Below are positions 1-5,784 of a DNA stretch of 5,784 nucleotides, one piece after another. Made by a program: the position numbers and the translations under genes. Numbering within the stretch: the stretch's first letter is position 1; each line of letters starts with the position of its first letter. The DNA is taken from positions 1-5,784 of the forward strand of contig CAMPHL010000192.1 in the NCBI GenBank assembly GCA_946885905.1, written 5' to 3'. Under the pieces are notes generated by a model, which saw only the letters and a program-made list of their open reading frames with translations, was not told where the DNA came from and ran no database searches. The DNA is from an uncultured Pseudomonadota bacterium (GTDB lineage Bacteria > Pseudomonadota > Gammaproteobacteria > Burkholderiales > Usitatibacteraceae).

Positions 1-335
1 GTCCATTGGCCGGTTTTACGAGCCTCGTAGGCCAGGACCGAGTTGATCTGGACACTTGTAGTGTGCGCGATGTTATGGGTCTTTTCGCCCTTCGTTCCCT
101 CCCCCGTAGTAAAGGTGCAAACCGCGTCGTAGCTCGTGCTCTGCTGGAAGCTGAACGACACAGCGTTCACGTTCTTCTGTGCCGCGGCATTGTTCCACCC
201 GAACGCGTTCTGAACGTCGCCCTTGCCGACCCAGCCCGTGCCGTCGTCGTTCAGGATGACCGAGCCGAAGGCGAGGCTCGAGGCGACCGCAAGCCCTAGA
301 CCCGCGAATTTGATTCTGTTGGCGAAAGATTTCAT
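1..335 (-). CDS. Exported protein of unknown function (3' end beyond window)
   Basis: The frame is open from an ATG at 335 to the left edge, giving 111 residues with no stop, so the C-terminus is missing. An excellent Shine-Dalgarno, AGGAGG, sits 9 bases upstream and fixes the start. Residues 1-24 look like a Sec signal peptide: a basic n-region (MKSFANRIK), a hydrophobic core (FAGLGLAVASSLAFG), and probable cleavage near AFG|S. The mature part begins with a Gly/Asp-rich stretch followed by GKGDVQNAFGWNN (residues 37-49), then polar Ser/Thr/Asn/Gln-rich sequence with one cysteine (C73) and a CTFTTGEGTKGEKTH segment. The alternating polar/hydrophobic pattern suggests beta structure. The motif resembles what I recall of small uncharacterised secreted proteins of betaproteobacteria, but I cannot name a family or function. 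It probably shares a transcript with the upstream PilZ gene. By hand count 24 of 111 codons end in A or T, which seems more than in the flanking genes. Confidence 0.8.
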   Translation of the reverse strand, partial: MKSFANRIKFAGLGLAVASSLAFGSVILNDDGTGWVGKGDVQNAFGWNNAAAQKNVNAVSFSFQQSTSYDAVCTFTTGEGTKGEKTHNIAHTTSVQINSVLAYEARKTGQW

Positions 336-344
336 GTGCGCTTT

Positions 345-350
345 CCTCCT
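345..350 (-). promoter_or_regulatory. Ribosome binding site of the exported-protein gene
   Basis: On the minus strand the 30-base gap after the PilZ stop codon contains a full AGGAGG, 9 bases before the ATG at 335. This is the strongest ribosome-binding site in the window. It settles the start of a gene that is otherwise recognisable only as an edge-truncated frame. Confidence 0.85.
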
Positions 351-365
351 TTTTATGACGTTGAA

Positions 366-719
366 CTATCCCTGAGCCAGGCCTGCTACCCCCAACTTCG
401 ATTCGATGATCTTTGCGGCCACTCCGAATCCATCCCCTTCCCGTTCGACCCTGACCACTGCTGCCTTGCACTCCAGGACCCACGTGCGCTGCCCAGTGTT
501 GTCGACGAACTCCACCGCGAATTCGATGGATTCGCCCTGCCCTGGCGCCGCAGCGGTCCGGAAGTAGATCCCCGAGGCGCTTACATCACGGGTAACGCCG
601 CTTGCCCCTTCCTGAAGCACGACCTTGAGGGCCGTGGGGATGCGCTCGTGCGCCCTGCGGGTCCGCGTCCCTGGACCAGCCTCGACCAATGCCGAATCCA
701 CTTTTGCGGCTCCGCTCAT
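366..719 (-). CDS. Stand-alone PilZ domain protein (c-di-GMP receptor)
   Basis: This encodes 117 residues that are almost entirely one PilZ domain, a cytoplasmic fold that binds the second messenger cyclic di-GMP and passes the signal to motility, adhesion, exopolysaccharide or secretion machinery. Both binding motifs are visible: RxxxR as R22-A-H-E-R26, and DxSxxG as D45-V-S-A-S-G50. After these comes beta-barrel sequence ending in GFGVAAKI (residues 97-104), as expected for the last strand. The first ~20 residues are a short polar tail. There is no transmembrane segment, signal peptide or output domain, so it would act through a protein partner. The ATG at 719 is the only Met before the domain; it lacks a clear Shine-Dalgarno, and an in-frame GTG six codons later is possible. 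It lies 30 bases upstream of the exported-protein gene and diverges from the kinase gene. The PilZ call is secure; its target is unknown. Confidence 0.92.
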   Translation of the reverse strand: MSGAAKVDSALVEAGPGTRTRRAHERIPTALKVVLQEGASGVTRDVSASGIYFRTAAAPGQGESIEFAVEFVDNTGQRTWVLECKAAVVRVEREGDGFGVAAKIIESKLGVAGLAQG

Positions 720-753
720 GGGTTGCCACGTTAGGCAGCGCGGGGCGGGCGCG

Positions 754-796
754 CATGGGAGCGGGAGACTCTTTTGCCTAGTACAAAACTCCCATG
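754..796. repeat. Nested inverted repeat in divergent promoter region
   Basis: The outer arms CATGGGAG (754-761) and CTCCCATG (789-796) are perfect 8-base reverse complements. Inside them TTTTG (772-776) and CAAAA (784-788) form a second 5-base stem around a 7-base loop. On the right the two arms are contiguous; on the left they are separated by ten bases. A second GGGAG copy (763-767) gives an alternative pairing with only a 4-base bulge. No T-run follows on either strand, so it is not a typical intrinsic terminator. It could be an operator for a dimeric regulator or a 5'-leader structure of the PilZ transcript. Chance is not excluded, since one 8-base inverted repeat in about 200 bases is not rare. 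Confidence 0.4.
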
Positions 797-908
797 GATT
801 TCCGGCCCGCCTGATAGCGAAAGTACGGAGTGCCCGCTACGCGCGTTAAATCAAAGGTTTACGTAGAATTGCATTCGTAGCGTCGCCGTCATCCGCGGGA
901 AGGGCCCC

Positions 909-917
909 GGGAGGAGG
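909..917 (+). promoter_or_regulatory. Ribosome binding site of the histidine kinase gene, abutting the start codon
   Basis: GGGAGGAGG runs directly into the ATG at 918. The GGGAGG part (909-914) leaves 3 bases and the GGAGG part (913-917) leaves none, both shorter than the usual 5-9. The purine run still supports initiation here, but it leaves some doubt about the start. An in-frame GTG at 975 (codon 20) is the nearest alternative and lacks a comparable site. Confidence 0.6.
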
Positions 918-2621
918 ATGTCGGCGACGACCAAAAGACCAAAACGAGTTCAACGCAAGAGCGCACAAGAAGACGTGAAGGAAATCGCAGCACCGGTCCC
1001 CGCGCCGGTAATCGCACGCGCCCCGAGCCGGGCCCCCTATGCGGGCGGCTCGCTCGACGGCCGCATGATCGCGTTCATGCGATGCGTGCTGGCGATCACG
1101 GCGCTCGCGATCATCTACATCGATCCCACGGAACCGACGCGCTTCGTCGAGCTGACCTATACGTCGCTCACGGCCTACTGCATCTATTCGGTGATCGTCC
1201 TCTTCGTTGCGAGCCAGTCCACGGGGCCGCTCACCCACTGGATCGACATCGCATGGGCTACGTACCTGGTCGCCCTCACCCAGGGCACGAGCAGCATCTT
1301 CTTCTTCCTGTTCGTGTTCGCGATCCTGGTGGGCTCCTTCACCGGCGGCTACCGCCAGGGCATCGCGTTGACGTTGGCCTCGAGCGTGCTGTTCGCGTGC
1401 GTGGGGACGCTCTTCGCCCCGCCGGGCGACAGCTTCGAGCTCAACCGCACGGTGATCCGCACGGTGTACCTGCTGGCCCTCGGCTGGATGATGGCCTTCT
1501 GGGGCGGGCGTGAGATCGATCTGCGCCGCCGGCTCGAATTGCTGGGAAACGTGGGCCACGAATGGAACCCGCGGCTGGGCGTCGATCGCGTGATCTTCTC
1601 CAACCTCGAGCGCTTGCTGGCTCCGCTTTTGGCGCGCGAGTCCCTGCTCGTTGTGAGCGACCCGAACGACACAACCCGGGCCACCATGTACAAGGCCGTC
1701 CGCGACACGGGTGGGGTGCACACCTCGGCGACCCGGATCGATGGAGAAGCCGCGAGGCTGCTCCTCGGATTGGCAGCCAGGGGCGCGCTCGCTCACGATC
1801 GCCGCACGCCGCCGGAGCGGCTGGATGCGCGCACGGCTGCCAACCTCCTCGAGGCCCCGGCCTTCGCTGCCGTCCCCTACTCCCAGAAAAACGGCGTCGA
1901 GGGTTGCCTCGTCGTGACTCGTGCCGAAGGCGCGTTCGACTCCGGCGAGCTCGAATTCCTCGGCCAGCTGGCCGTCGCGATTTCCCACGTGGCGGAGAAC
2001 ACCCACCTGATCGAGGAGCTGGTGAACAAGGCCGCGGAGCACGAACGCTTCCGCATCTCGCTCGACATCCACGACGCCACCCTCCAGCCCTACATCGGCC
2101 TGAAACTGGGCCTGGATGCGCTGCTGCGCGAGGCCCGGGGCAACCCGGTGGAAAACACCATCGAGGAGCTGCTCGCACGGGCGGAGGCCACGATCCGCGA
2201 CCTGCGCGGTTTCGCCACCGGCATACGGGAGCGGGCACCGATTTCGGGCGAGTCGCTGGTGAAGGCGGTGCGCGAGCAGGCGGAACGGTTCCAGCGCTAC
2301 TACGGCGTCCGCGTCCAGGTCGAATGCGACGAGAACCTGTTCGTGGGCCCGCCGATCGCCTCCGAAGCCTACCGGATGATCAGCGAAGGGCTCAGCAACG
2401 TGATGCGGCACACCACCGCGCGAAGCGCGTTCGTCCGCCTCAACCGGAATGCGGAGGGCCTGCGCCTGGTGATCGCCAACGACGCATGGGGAGAACAGGG
2501 CAGGCGTGCACCCTTCACGCCGCGCTCGATCAATGCGCGGGCGATCTACCTGGGCGGCTCGAGCTTCGTCGAGTATGGCGACGACGGCCGTGCCGCCGTC
2601 CACGTGACGATCCCGGCCTAG
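918..2621 (+). CDS. Membrane sensor histidine kinase (6 TM, GAF, HisKA_3, divergent HATPase)
   Basis: This 567-residue inner-membrane kinase would autophosphorylate on histidine and pass phosphate to the regulator encoded 2 bases downstream. A basic, Pro/Ala-rich cytoplasmic tail (1-48) precedes six hydrophobic segments (about 51-68, 83-99, 106-121, 125-142, 147-166, 180-196) with very short loops. Arg-rich flanks (R48, R146, R203-R205) put both ends in the cytoplasm. Residues ~216-362 look like a GAF sensor domain. The HisKA_3 dimerisation domain follows, with phosphoacceptor H385 in LDIHD and the HDxxxQ pattern (H385-D386-x-x-x-Q390), linked in this family to phosphatase activity. The N box is E490-GLSN494-VMRH498. 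The expected G1 DxGxG reads NDAWGEQG, and the G2 GLxGM loop is replaced by FTPRSI (533-538), though the following LGG (545-547) remains. ATP binding may therefore be altered. The class is clear; the signal is unknown. Confidence 0.93.
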   Translation: MSATTKRPKRVQRKSAQEDVKEIAAPVPAPVIARAPSRAPYAGGSLDGRMIAFMRCVLAITALAIIYIDPTEPTRFVELTYTSLTAYCIYSVIVLFVASQSTGPLTHWIDIAWATYLVALTQGTSSIFFFLFVFAILVGSFTGGYRQGIALTLASSVLFACVGTLFAPPGDSFELNRTVIRTVYLLALGWMMAFWGGREIDLRRRLELLGNVGHEWNPRLGVDRVIFSNLERLLAPLLARESLLVVSDPNDTTRATMYKAVRDTGGVHTSATRIDGEAARLLLGLAARGALAHDRRTPPERLDARTAANLLEAPAFAAVPYSQKNGVEGCLVVTRAEGAFDSGELEFLGQLAVAISHVAENTHLIEELVNKAAEHERFRISLDIHDATLQPYIGLKLGLDALLREARGNPVENTIEELLARAEATIRDLRGFATGIRERAPISGESLVKAVREQAERFQRYYGVRVQVECDENLFVGPPIASEAYRMISEGLSNVMRHTTARSAFVRLNRNAEGLRLVIANDAWGEQGRRAPFTPRSINARAIYLGGSSFVEYGDDGRAAVHVTIPA

Positions 2622-2623
2622 CG

Positions 2624-3328
2624 ATGCGTCCCTCGGCGACCGATAAAAAGCAACCGGATCCCATCCGCGTGATGCTGGTGGACGACCACCGCAGCGTCAT
2701 CTGGGGCCTGCAGCGCCTGATCGACGGGGAGATGCCGCGCATGCGCGTCGTCGCAACCGTGCACAGCGCGAACGAAGCGTCGGCGTTCCTCGAGCGGGAG
2801 CAGGTCGACGTGATCCTGCTCGACCTCGACTTGGGCAGCACCAGCGGCATCGACGCCATTCCCGAGCTGCTGGCGCGCTCCAAGGCGCGCATCCTGATCC
2901 TCACGGGAATGCGCGACCAGGCGATGCACGACCGCGCGGTGCTGGCAGGGGCCTCGGGGGTGATCGGCAAGGAGAATTCCGCCGAGACGATCCTCAAGGC
3001 GATCGTCAAGGCCTACGAGGGCGAGCTCTGGCTGGACCGCGAGGCCACGGGCCGGATCTTCGTCGAGCTTTCCCGCCGTGAGCAGGCCCCCGCGGTGGAC
3101 CCGGAACAGGAGCGCCTGGAAACCCTTACCGCGCGGGAGCGCCAGATCGTGGTCGAGATGGCGAGCGATGCGGCCGCGACGCCGCGCGCCATCGCCTCGA
3201 AGCTGTGCATCAGCGAGCACACGCTGCGCAATCACCTCACCTCGATCTACGACAAGCTCGGGGTTGCCGGCCGGCTCGAGCTCTGGGCGCTCGCTGGAAG
3301 GCACGGCCTGAACCGCAAACCGGCCTGA
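2624..3328 (+). CDS. NarL/FixJ-family response regulator (REC + LuxR-type HTH)
   Basis: This is a 234-residue cytoplasmic transcription regulator and the probable phosphate acceptor of the kinase just upstream. The receiver domain spans about 14-132, with the acidic pair D20/D21 (LVDDH), phosphoacceptor D67 (ILLDLDLG), T94 (LILTGM) and K116 (GVIGKENS). A linker (~133-165) leads to a LuxR-type helix-turn-helix (167-226) with LTARERQIV and the recognition region CISEHTLRNHLTSIYDKLGV. The ATG follows the kinase TAG after two bases, with no Shine-Dalgarno in between, so translational coupling is likely. The same frame stays open far upstream inside the kinase gene, but the translation there is low-complexity Arg/Pro-rich sequence, so the regulator starts at 2624. 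Two departures from consensus are G71 in place of the proline usual four residues after the phosphoacceptor, and about two extra residues (within 180-188) before the first HTH helix. Target genes are unknown; the divergent PilZ pair is a candidate. Confidence 0.94.
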   Translation: MRPSATDKKQPDPIRVMLVDDHRSVIWGLQRLIDGEMPRMRVVATVHSANEASAFLEREQVDVILLDLDLGSTSGIDAIPELLARSKARILILTGMRDQAMHDRAVLAGASGVIGKENSAETILKAIVKAYEGELWLDREATGRIFVELSRREQAPAVDPEQERLETLTARERQIVVEMASDAAATPRAIASKLCISEHTLRNHLTSIYDKLGVAGRLELWALAGRHGLNRKPA

Positions 3329-3336
3329 GCCGCCCT

Positions 3337-5784
3337 TCAGCCTACCCAGGCGCGGGCGTTGCGGAACATGCGCATCCACGGCGAATCCTCGCCCCATTCC
3401 GCCGGGTGCCAGGACATCGCGACCGTGCGGAACACGCGCTCGGCGTGCGGCATGATCACCGTGAAGCGGCCGTCCGGTGTCGTGAGCGACGTGATGCCCC
3501 CGGGCGAGCCGTTCGGGTTGTAGGGATACACCTCGGTGGGCTTGCCCCGGTTGTCGACATAGCGCGCCGCAACTAGGAAGCGCGCGGCATCGAGGTGCGC
3601 CTTGTCCCGGAACGTGGCCTTGCCCTCGCCGTGCGCGGTCACGATGGGAATGCGGCTGCCTTCCATGCCGGCAAAGAGGATCGACGGCGACTTCTGGATC
3701 TCGACCAGCGTGAGGCGCGCCTCGTATTGCTCCGAGAGGTTCCTCTCGAAATGCGGCCAGTTCTGCGCGCCTGGGATGATCGAGATGAGGTTGCCCATCA
3801 TCTGGCAGCCGTTGCACGAGCCCAGCGCGAACGAGTCGGGGCGGTTGAAGAACGCCTCGAACTCGGCGCGCGCGCGTGAATTGAAGAGGATCGACTTGGC
3901 CCAGCCCTCGCCCGCTCCCAGCACGTCGCCGTAGCTGAAGCCGCCGCAGGCCGCGAGCCCCTTGAAGTCCGCGAGCTTCACGCGCCCGGCGATGATGTCG
4001 CTCATGTGCACGTCCACCGCCGCGAAGCCCGCGCGGTCGAACGCCCCGGCCATCTCGTTCTGGCTGTTCACGCCCTGCTCGCGAAGGATCGCTACTCTCG
4101 GGCGCACGCCCTTCGCGACATACGGTGCGGCGATGTCCTCGTCCGGCGCGAAAGTGAGCTTCGCATTGAGCCCCGGGTCGCCTTCGTCGAGGATGCGCTC
4201 GTGTTCCTGGTCCGCGCAGAGGGGGTTGTCGCGCATCCGCTGGATGTGGTGCGTGACTTCGGACCAGGCGCGGTGCAGGTCGGAGCGCTTCTCATCCAGA
4301 ATCGCCTTGCCGTTCAGCACGAGGCGCACGCGTCCATCGGCGTTGGCATGACCAACGACCTGCGATTCCTTCGAGAGGCCCGCGGCGCGAAGCTTCGCCA
4401 TCACCGCGTCGCGCTCGGCACGGCGCACCTGCAGGAGCGCGCCCAGCTCTTCGTTGAAGAGCGCGGACAGCACACGATCGCCGATGTCGCCTGCGAGCGC
4501 GTCCGTCTGGCGCTCGTGGCCATCGACATCGAGGCCCTTCGCGTCGAAGGCGAGGTTGTCGAGGTAGAGCGTGACGCCCGTGCGGCCGGCGAAGGCCATC
4601 TCGCAGGCGGCGGCGAAGAGCCCGCCGTCCGAACGGTCGTGGTAGGCGAGCAGCTTGCCCGCGGCGTTGAGCTCCTGGATCGCGGCGAAGAAGGCCGAGA
4701 GCTTGCCCGGGTCGTCGAGGTCGGGGGCGGTGTCGCCGAGCTGCGAATGGACCTGTGCGAGCGCCGATCCACCGAGCCGGTTCTTCCCGGCGCCCAGGTC
4801 GACCAGCACGAGCTCGGTTTCGCCGACATCGGAGCGCATCTGTGGCGTCAACGTGCGCCGCGCGTCGGTCACGCGCGCGAAGGCCGAGACGATGAGCGAG
4901 AGGGGCGCGGTGACGGCCTTGTCCTCGCCGGTGGCCATGTCCTTCCACGTGGTGCGCATGGACATCGAGTCCTTGCCCACGGGAATCGAGATGCCGAGCG
5001 CGGGGCACAGCTCCATCCCGACGGCGCGCACGGTGTCGAAGAGCGCGGCGTCCTCGCCCGGGTGACCTGCGGCGCACATCCAGTTGGCCGAGAGCTTCAC
5101 GTCGCCCAGCTTCTCGATCGGCGCCGCGGCGATGTTGGTGATCGCCTCGCCCACCGCCATGCGGCCCGAGGCGGGACCGTCGATGAGTGCCAGCGGCGTG
5201 CGCTCGCCGATCGCCATCGCCTCGCCCTGGTACGTCTTGAAGCCGAACGTGGTCACCGCGCAGTCGGCGACGGGAACCTGCCACGGGCCCACCATCTGGT
5301 CGCGCGCGCACAGCCCCCCCACGGTGCGGTCGCCGATCGTCACGAGGAAGGTCTTGTCCGCCACGGTGGGCAGGCGCAGCACGCGATAGCAGGCGTCTTT
5401 GAGATCGATGCGGCGCGTGTCCAGCGGTGCGAGCTTCGGGGACTTGCGCTTCACGTCGCGATGCATGCGCGGCGGCTTTCCGAGCAGCACCTCGAGCGGC
5501 ATGTCGACCGGCTTGTTCCCGAAAAGCGGGTCCTCGACCACGAGCTGGTGGTCCTCACGCGCCTCGCCCACGACCGCGAAGAGGCAGCGCTCGCGCTCGC
5601 ACAGGCGCGAGAAGTCCGCCAGGCGCGAGCGGTCGATCGCCAGCACGTAGCGCTCCTGCGACTCGTTGGACCAGATCTGCATCGGCGTCATCCCGGGCTC
5701 TTCGTTCGGGATCTCGCGCAGGTCGAATGTCGCGCCCACGCCGCCGGAATGGGCGAGCTCCGGGAACGCGTTCGACAAGCCGCC
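3337..5784 (-). CDS. purL: Phosphoribosylformylglycinamidine synthase, C-terminal 815 residues (5' end beyond window)
   Basis: PurL catalyses ATP- and glutamine-dependent conversion of FGAR to FGAM in cytoplasmic de novo purine synthesis. From memory of E. coli PurL (about 1295 residues), this fragment aligns from around residue 480 to the C-terminus without frameshift. Recognisable blocks in order are [10 protein letters not shown] at the right edge, [101 protein letters not shown], then a class I glutaminase domain from about fragment residue 561. The glutaminase triad is present: C657 in GSCNGCQMM (codon 3814-3816), H780 and E782 in MPHAERVFR. The middle residue of that last motif is Ala, where Pro is usual. 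The frame continues past 5784; the codon at 5778 is TTG inside the protein, not a start. The gene converges on the regulator gene with 8 bases between stop codons. Confidence 0.98.
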   Translation of the reverse strand, partial: GGLSNAFPELAHSGGVGATFDLREIPNEEPGMTPMQIWSNESQERYVLAIDRSRLADFSRLCERERCLFAVVGEAREDHQLVVEDPLFGNKPVDMPLEVLLGKPPRMHRDVKRKSPKLAPLDTRRIDLKDACYRVLRLPTVADKTFLVTIGDRTVGGLCARDQMVGPWQVPVADCAVTTFGFKTYQGEAMAIGERTPLALIDGPASGRMAVGEAITNIAAAPIEKLGDVKLSANWMCAAGHPGEDAALFDTVRAVGMELCPALGISIPVGKDSMSMRTTWKDMATGEDKAVTAPLSLIVSAFARVTDARRTLTPQMRSDVGETELVLVDLGAGKNRLGGSALAQVHSQLGDTAPDLDDPGKLSAFFAAIQELNAAGKLLAYHDRSDGGLFAAACEMAFAGRTGVTLYLDNLAFDAKGLDVDGHERQTDALAGDIGDRVLSALFNEELGALLQVRRAERDAVMAKLRAAGLSKESQVVGHANADGRVRLVLNGKAILDEKRSDLHRAWSEVTHHIQRMRDNPLCADQEHERILDEGDPGLNAKLTFAPDEDIAAPYVAKGVRPRVAILREQGVNSQNEMAGAFDRAGFAAVDVHMSDIIAGRVKLADFKGLAACGGFSYGDVLGAGEGWAKSILFNSRARAEFEAFFNRPDSFALGSCNGCQMMGNLISIIPGAQNWPHFERNLSEQYEARLTLVEIQKSPSILFAGMEGSRIPIVTAHGEGKATFRDKAHLDAARFLVAARYVDNRGKPTEVYPYNPNGSPGGITSLTTPDGRFTVIMPHAERVFRTVAMSWHPAEWGEDSPWMRMFRNARAWVG

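Larger units (their letters stand above)
720..917. promoter_or_regulatory. Divergent intergenic region between PilZ and histidine kinase genes
   Basis: These 198 bases must carry the promoters for both the leftward PilZ/exported-protein pair and the rightward kinase/regulator pair. They hold a nested inverted repeat (754-796, listed separately). On the plus strand TAGAAT at 864-869 matches the sigma-70 -10 consensus at five of six positions and would leave a leader of roughly 40 bases before the kinase ATG, but no convincing -35 lies 16-18 bases upstream (841-846 is GCGCGT). I see no clear promoter on the minus strand and no credible small gene. The last 25 bases are very GC-rich, with CCGCGG at 893-898 and CCCGGG at 906-911 next to the kinase ribosome-binding site. 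Confidence 0.6.

Noticed and set aside
73..483. A 136-codon minus-strand open frame overlapping the exported-protein and PilZ genes
   Set aside because: It crosses two genes with better evidence (PilZ motifs; signal peptide plus strong ribosome-binding site) and has no domain of its own.
762..778. Possible sigma-54 promoter with GG-N10-GC spacing
   Set aside because: GG (764-765) and GC (776-777) have the right spacing, but the surrounding bases match the -24/-12 consensus poorly, and such spacing occurs often by chance.
754..796. Intrinsic terminator at the inverted repeat
   Set aside because: No T-run follows the stem on either strand, and no gene ends there; both flanking genes start away from it.
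755..814. Two tiny upstream open frames (ATG at 755, 8 codons; ATG at 794, 6 codons)
   Set aside because: Neither has a Shine-Dalgarno, both are very short, and their start codons fall in the arms of the inverted repeat. Chance is the simplest explanation.
846..2603. A 585-codon open frame on the minus strand opposite the kinase gene
   Set aside because: Its translation is rich in Arg/Ala/Gly/Glu with no recognisable domain. Long antisense open frames are expected opposite GC-rich coding sequence, and the plus-strand frame has clear kinase motifs.
1562..2623. Upstream extension of the regulator frame into the kinase gene, suggesting a larger fusion protein
   Set aside because: The extension overlaps the kinase in another frame and translates to Arg/Pro/Gly-rich sequence without domains. 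The receiver domain begins normally shortly after the ATG at 2624.
2618..3817. A 399-codon minus-strand open frame spanning the regulator and the end of purL
   Set aside because: It is out of frame with purL, overlaps two well-supported genes and shows no domain. It is a shadow frame.
4292..5311. A 339-codon minus-strand open frame within purL
   Set aside because: It is an alternative frame of purL with Arg-rich low-complexity translation. The purL frame matches its family throughout.

Overview
The window reads as chromosomal DNA from a GC-rich proteobacterium, most likely a betaproteobacterium. The evidence is strong G/C bias at third codon positions, a long single-chain PurL of the E. coli type (found in beta- and gammaproteobacteria), a PilZ protein, and a NarX/NarL-style two-component pair. 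No mobile element, tRNA, rRNA, CRISPR array or phage gene is visible. The species assignment is inference.

Layout from left to right. Positions 1-335 (minus) hold the 5' part of a gene for a small exported protein of unknown function; it runs off the left edge. Positions 366-719 (minus) encode a stand-alone PilZ domain with intact c-di-GMP-binding motifs. It lies 30 bases upstream of the exported-protein gene on the same strand, so the two probably share a transcript. Positions 720-917 are a divergent intergenic region with a nested inverted repeat. Positions 918-2621 (plus) encode a six-TM, GAF-containing histidine kinase of the HisKA_3 class, whose ATP-binding glycine boxes look degenerate. 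Two bases after its stop, positions 2624-3328 encode its likely partner, a NarL/FixJ-type response regulator. After an 8-base gap, the convergent purL gene (minus, 3337-5784) fills the rest. Only its C-terminal ~815 residues are present; its start lies beyond the right edge.

How the genes may work together. The kinase and regulator almost certainly form one phosphorelay: a membrane/GAF sensor passes phosphate to a LuxR-type DNA-binding regulator. The divergent PilZ gene and its exported neighbour share the promoter region with the kinase and are candidate targets or partners, but nothing in the sequence proves that. purL is a housekeeping purine-biosynthesis gene that happens to sit next door. 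Most of the window is conventional. The points most worth checking are the altered kinase ATP-lid region, small departures from consensus in the regulator, the inverted repeat between the divergent genes, and the uncharacterised exported protein.
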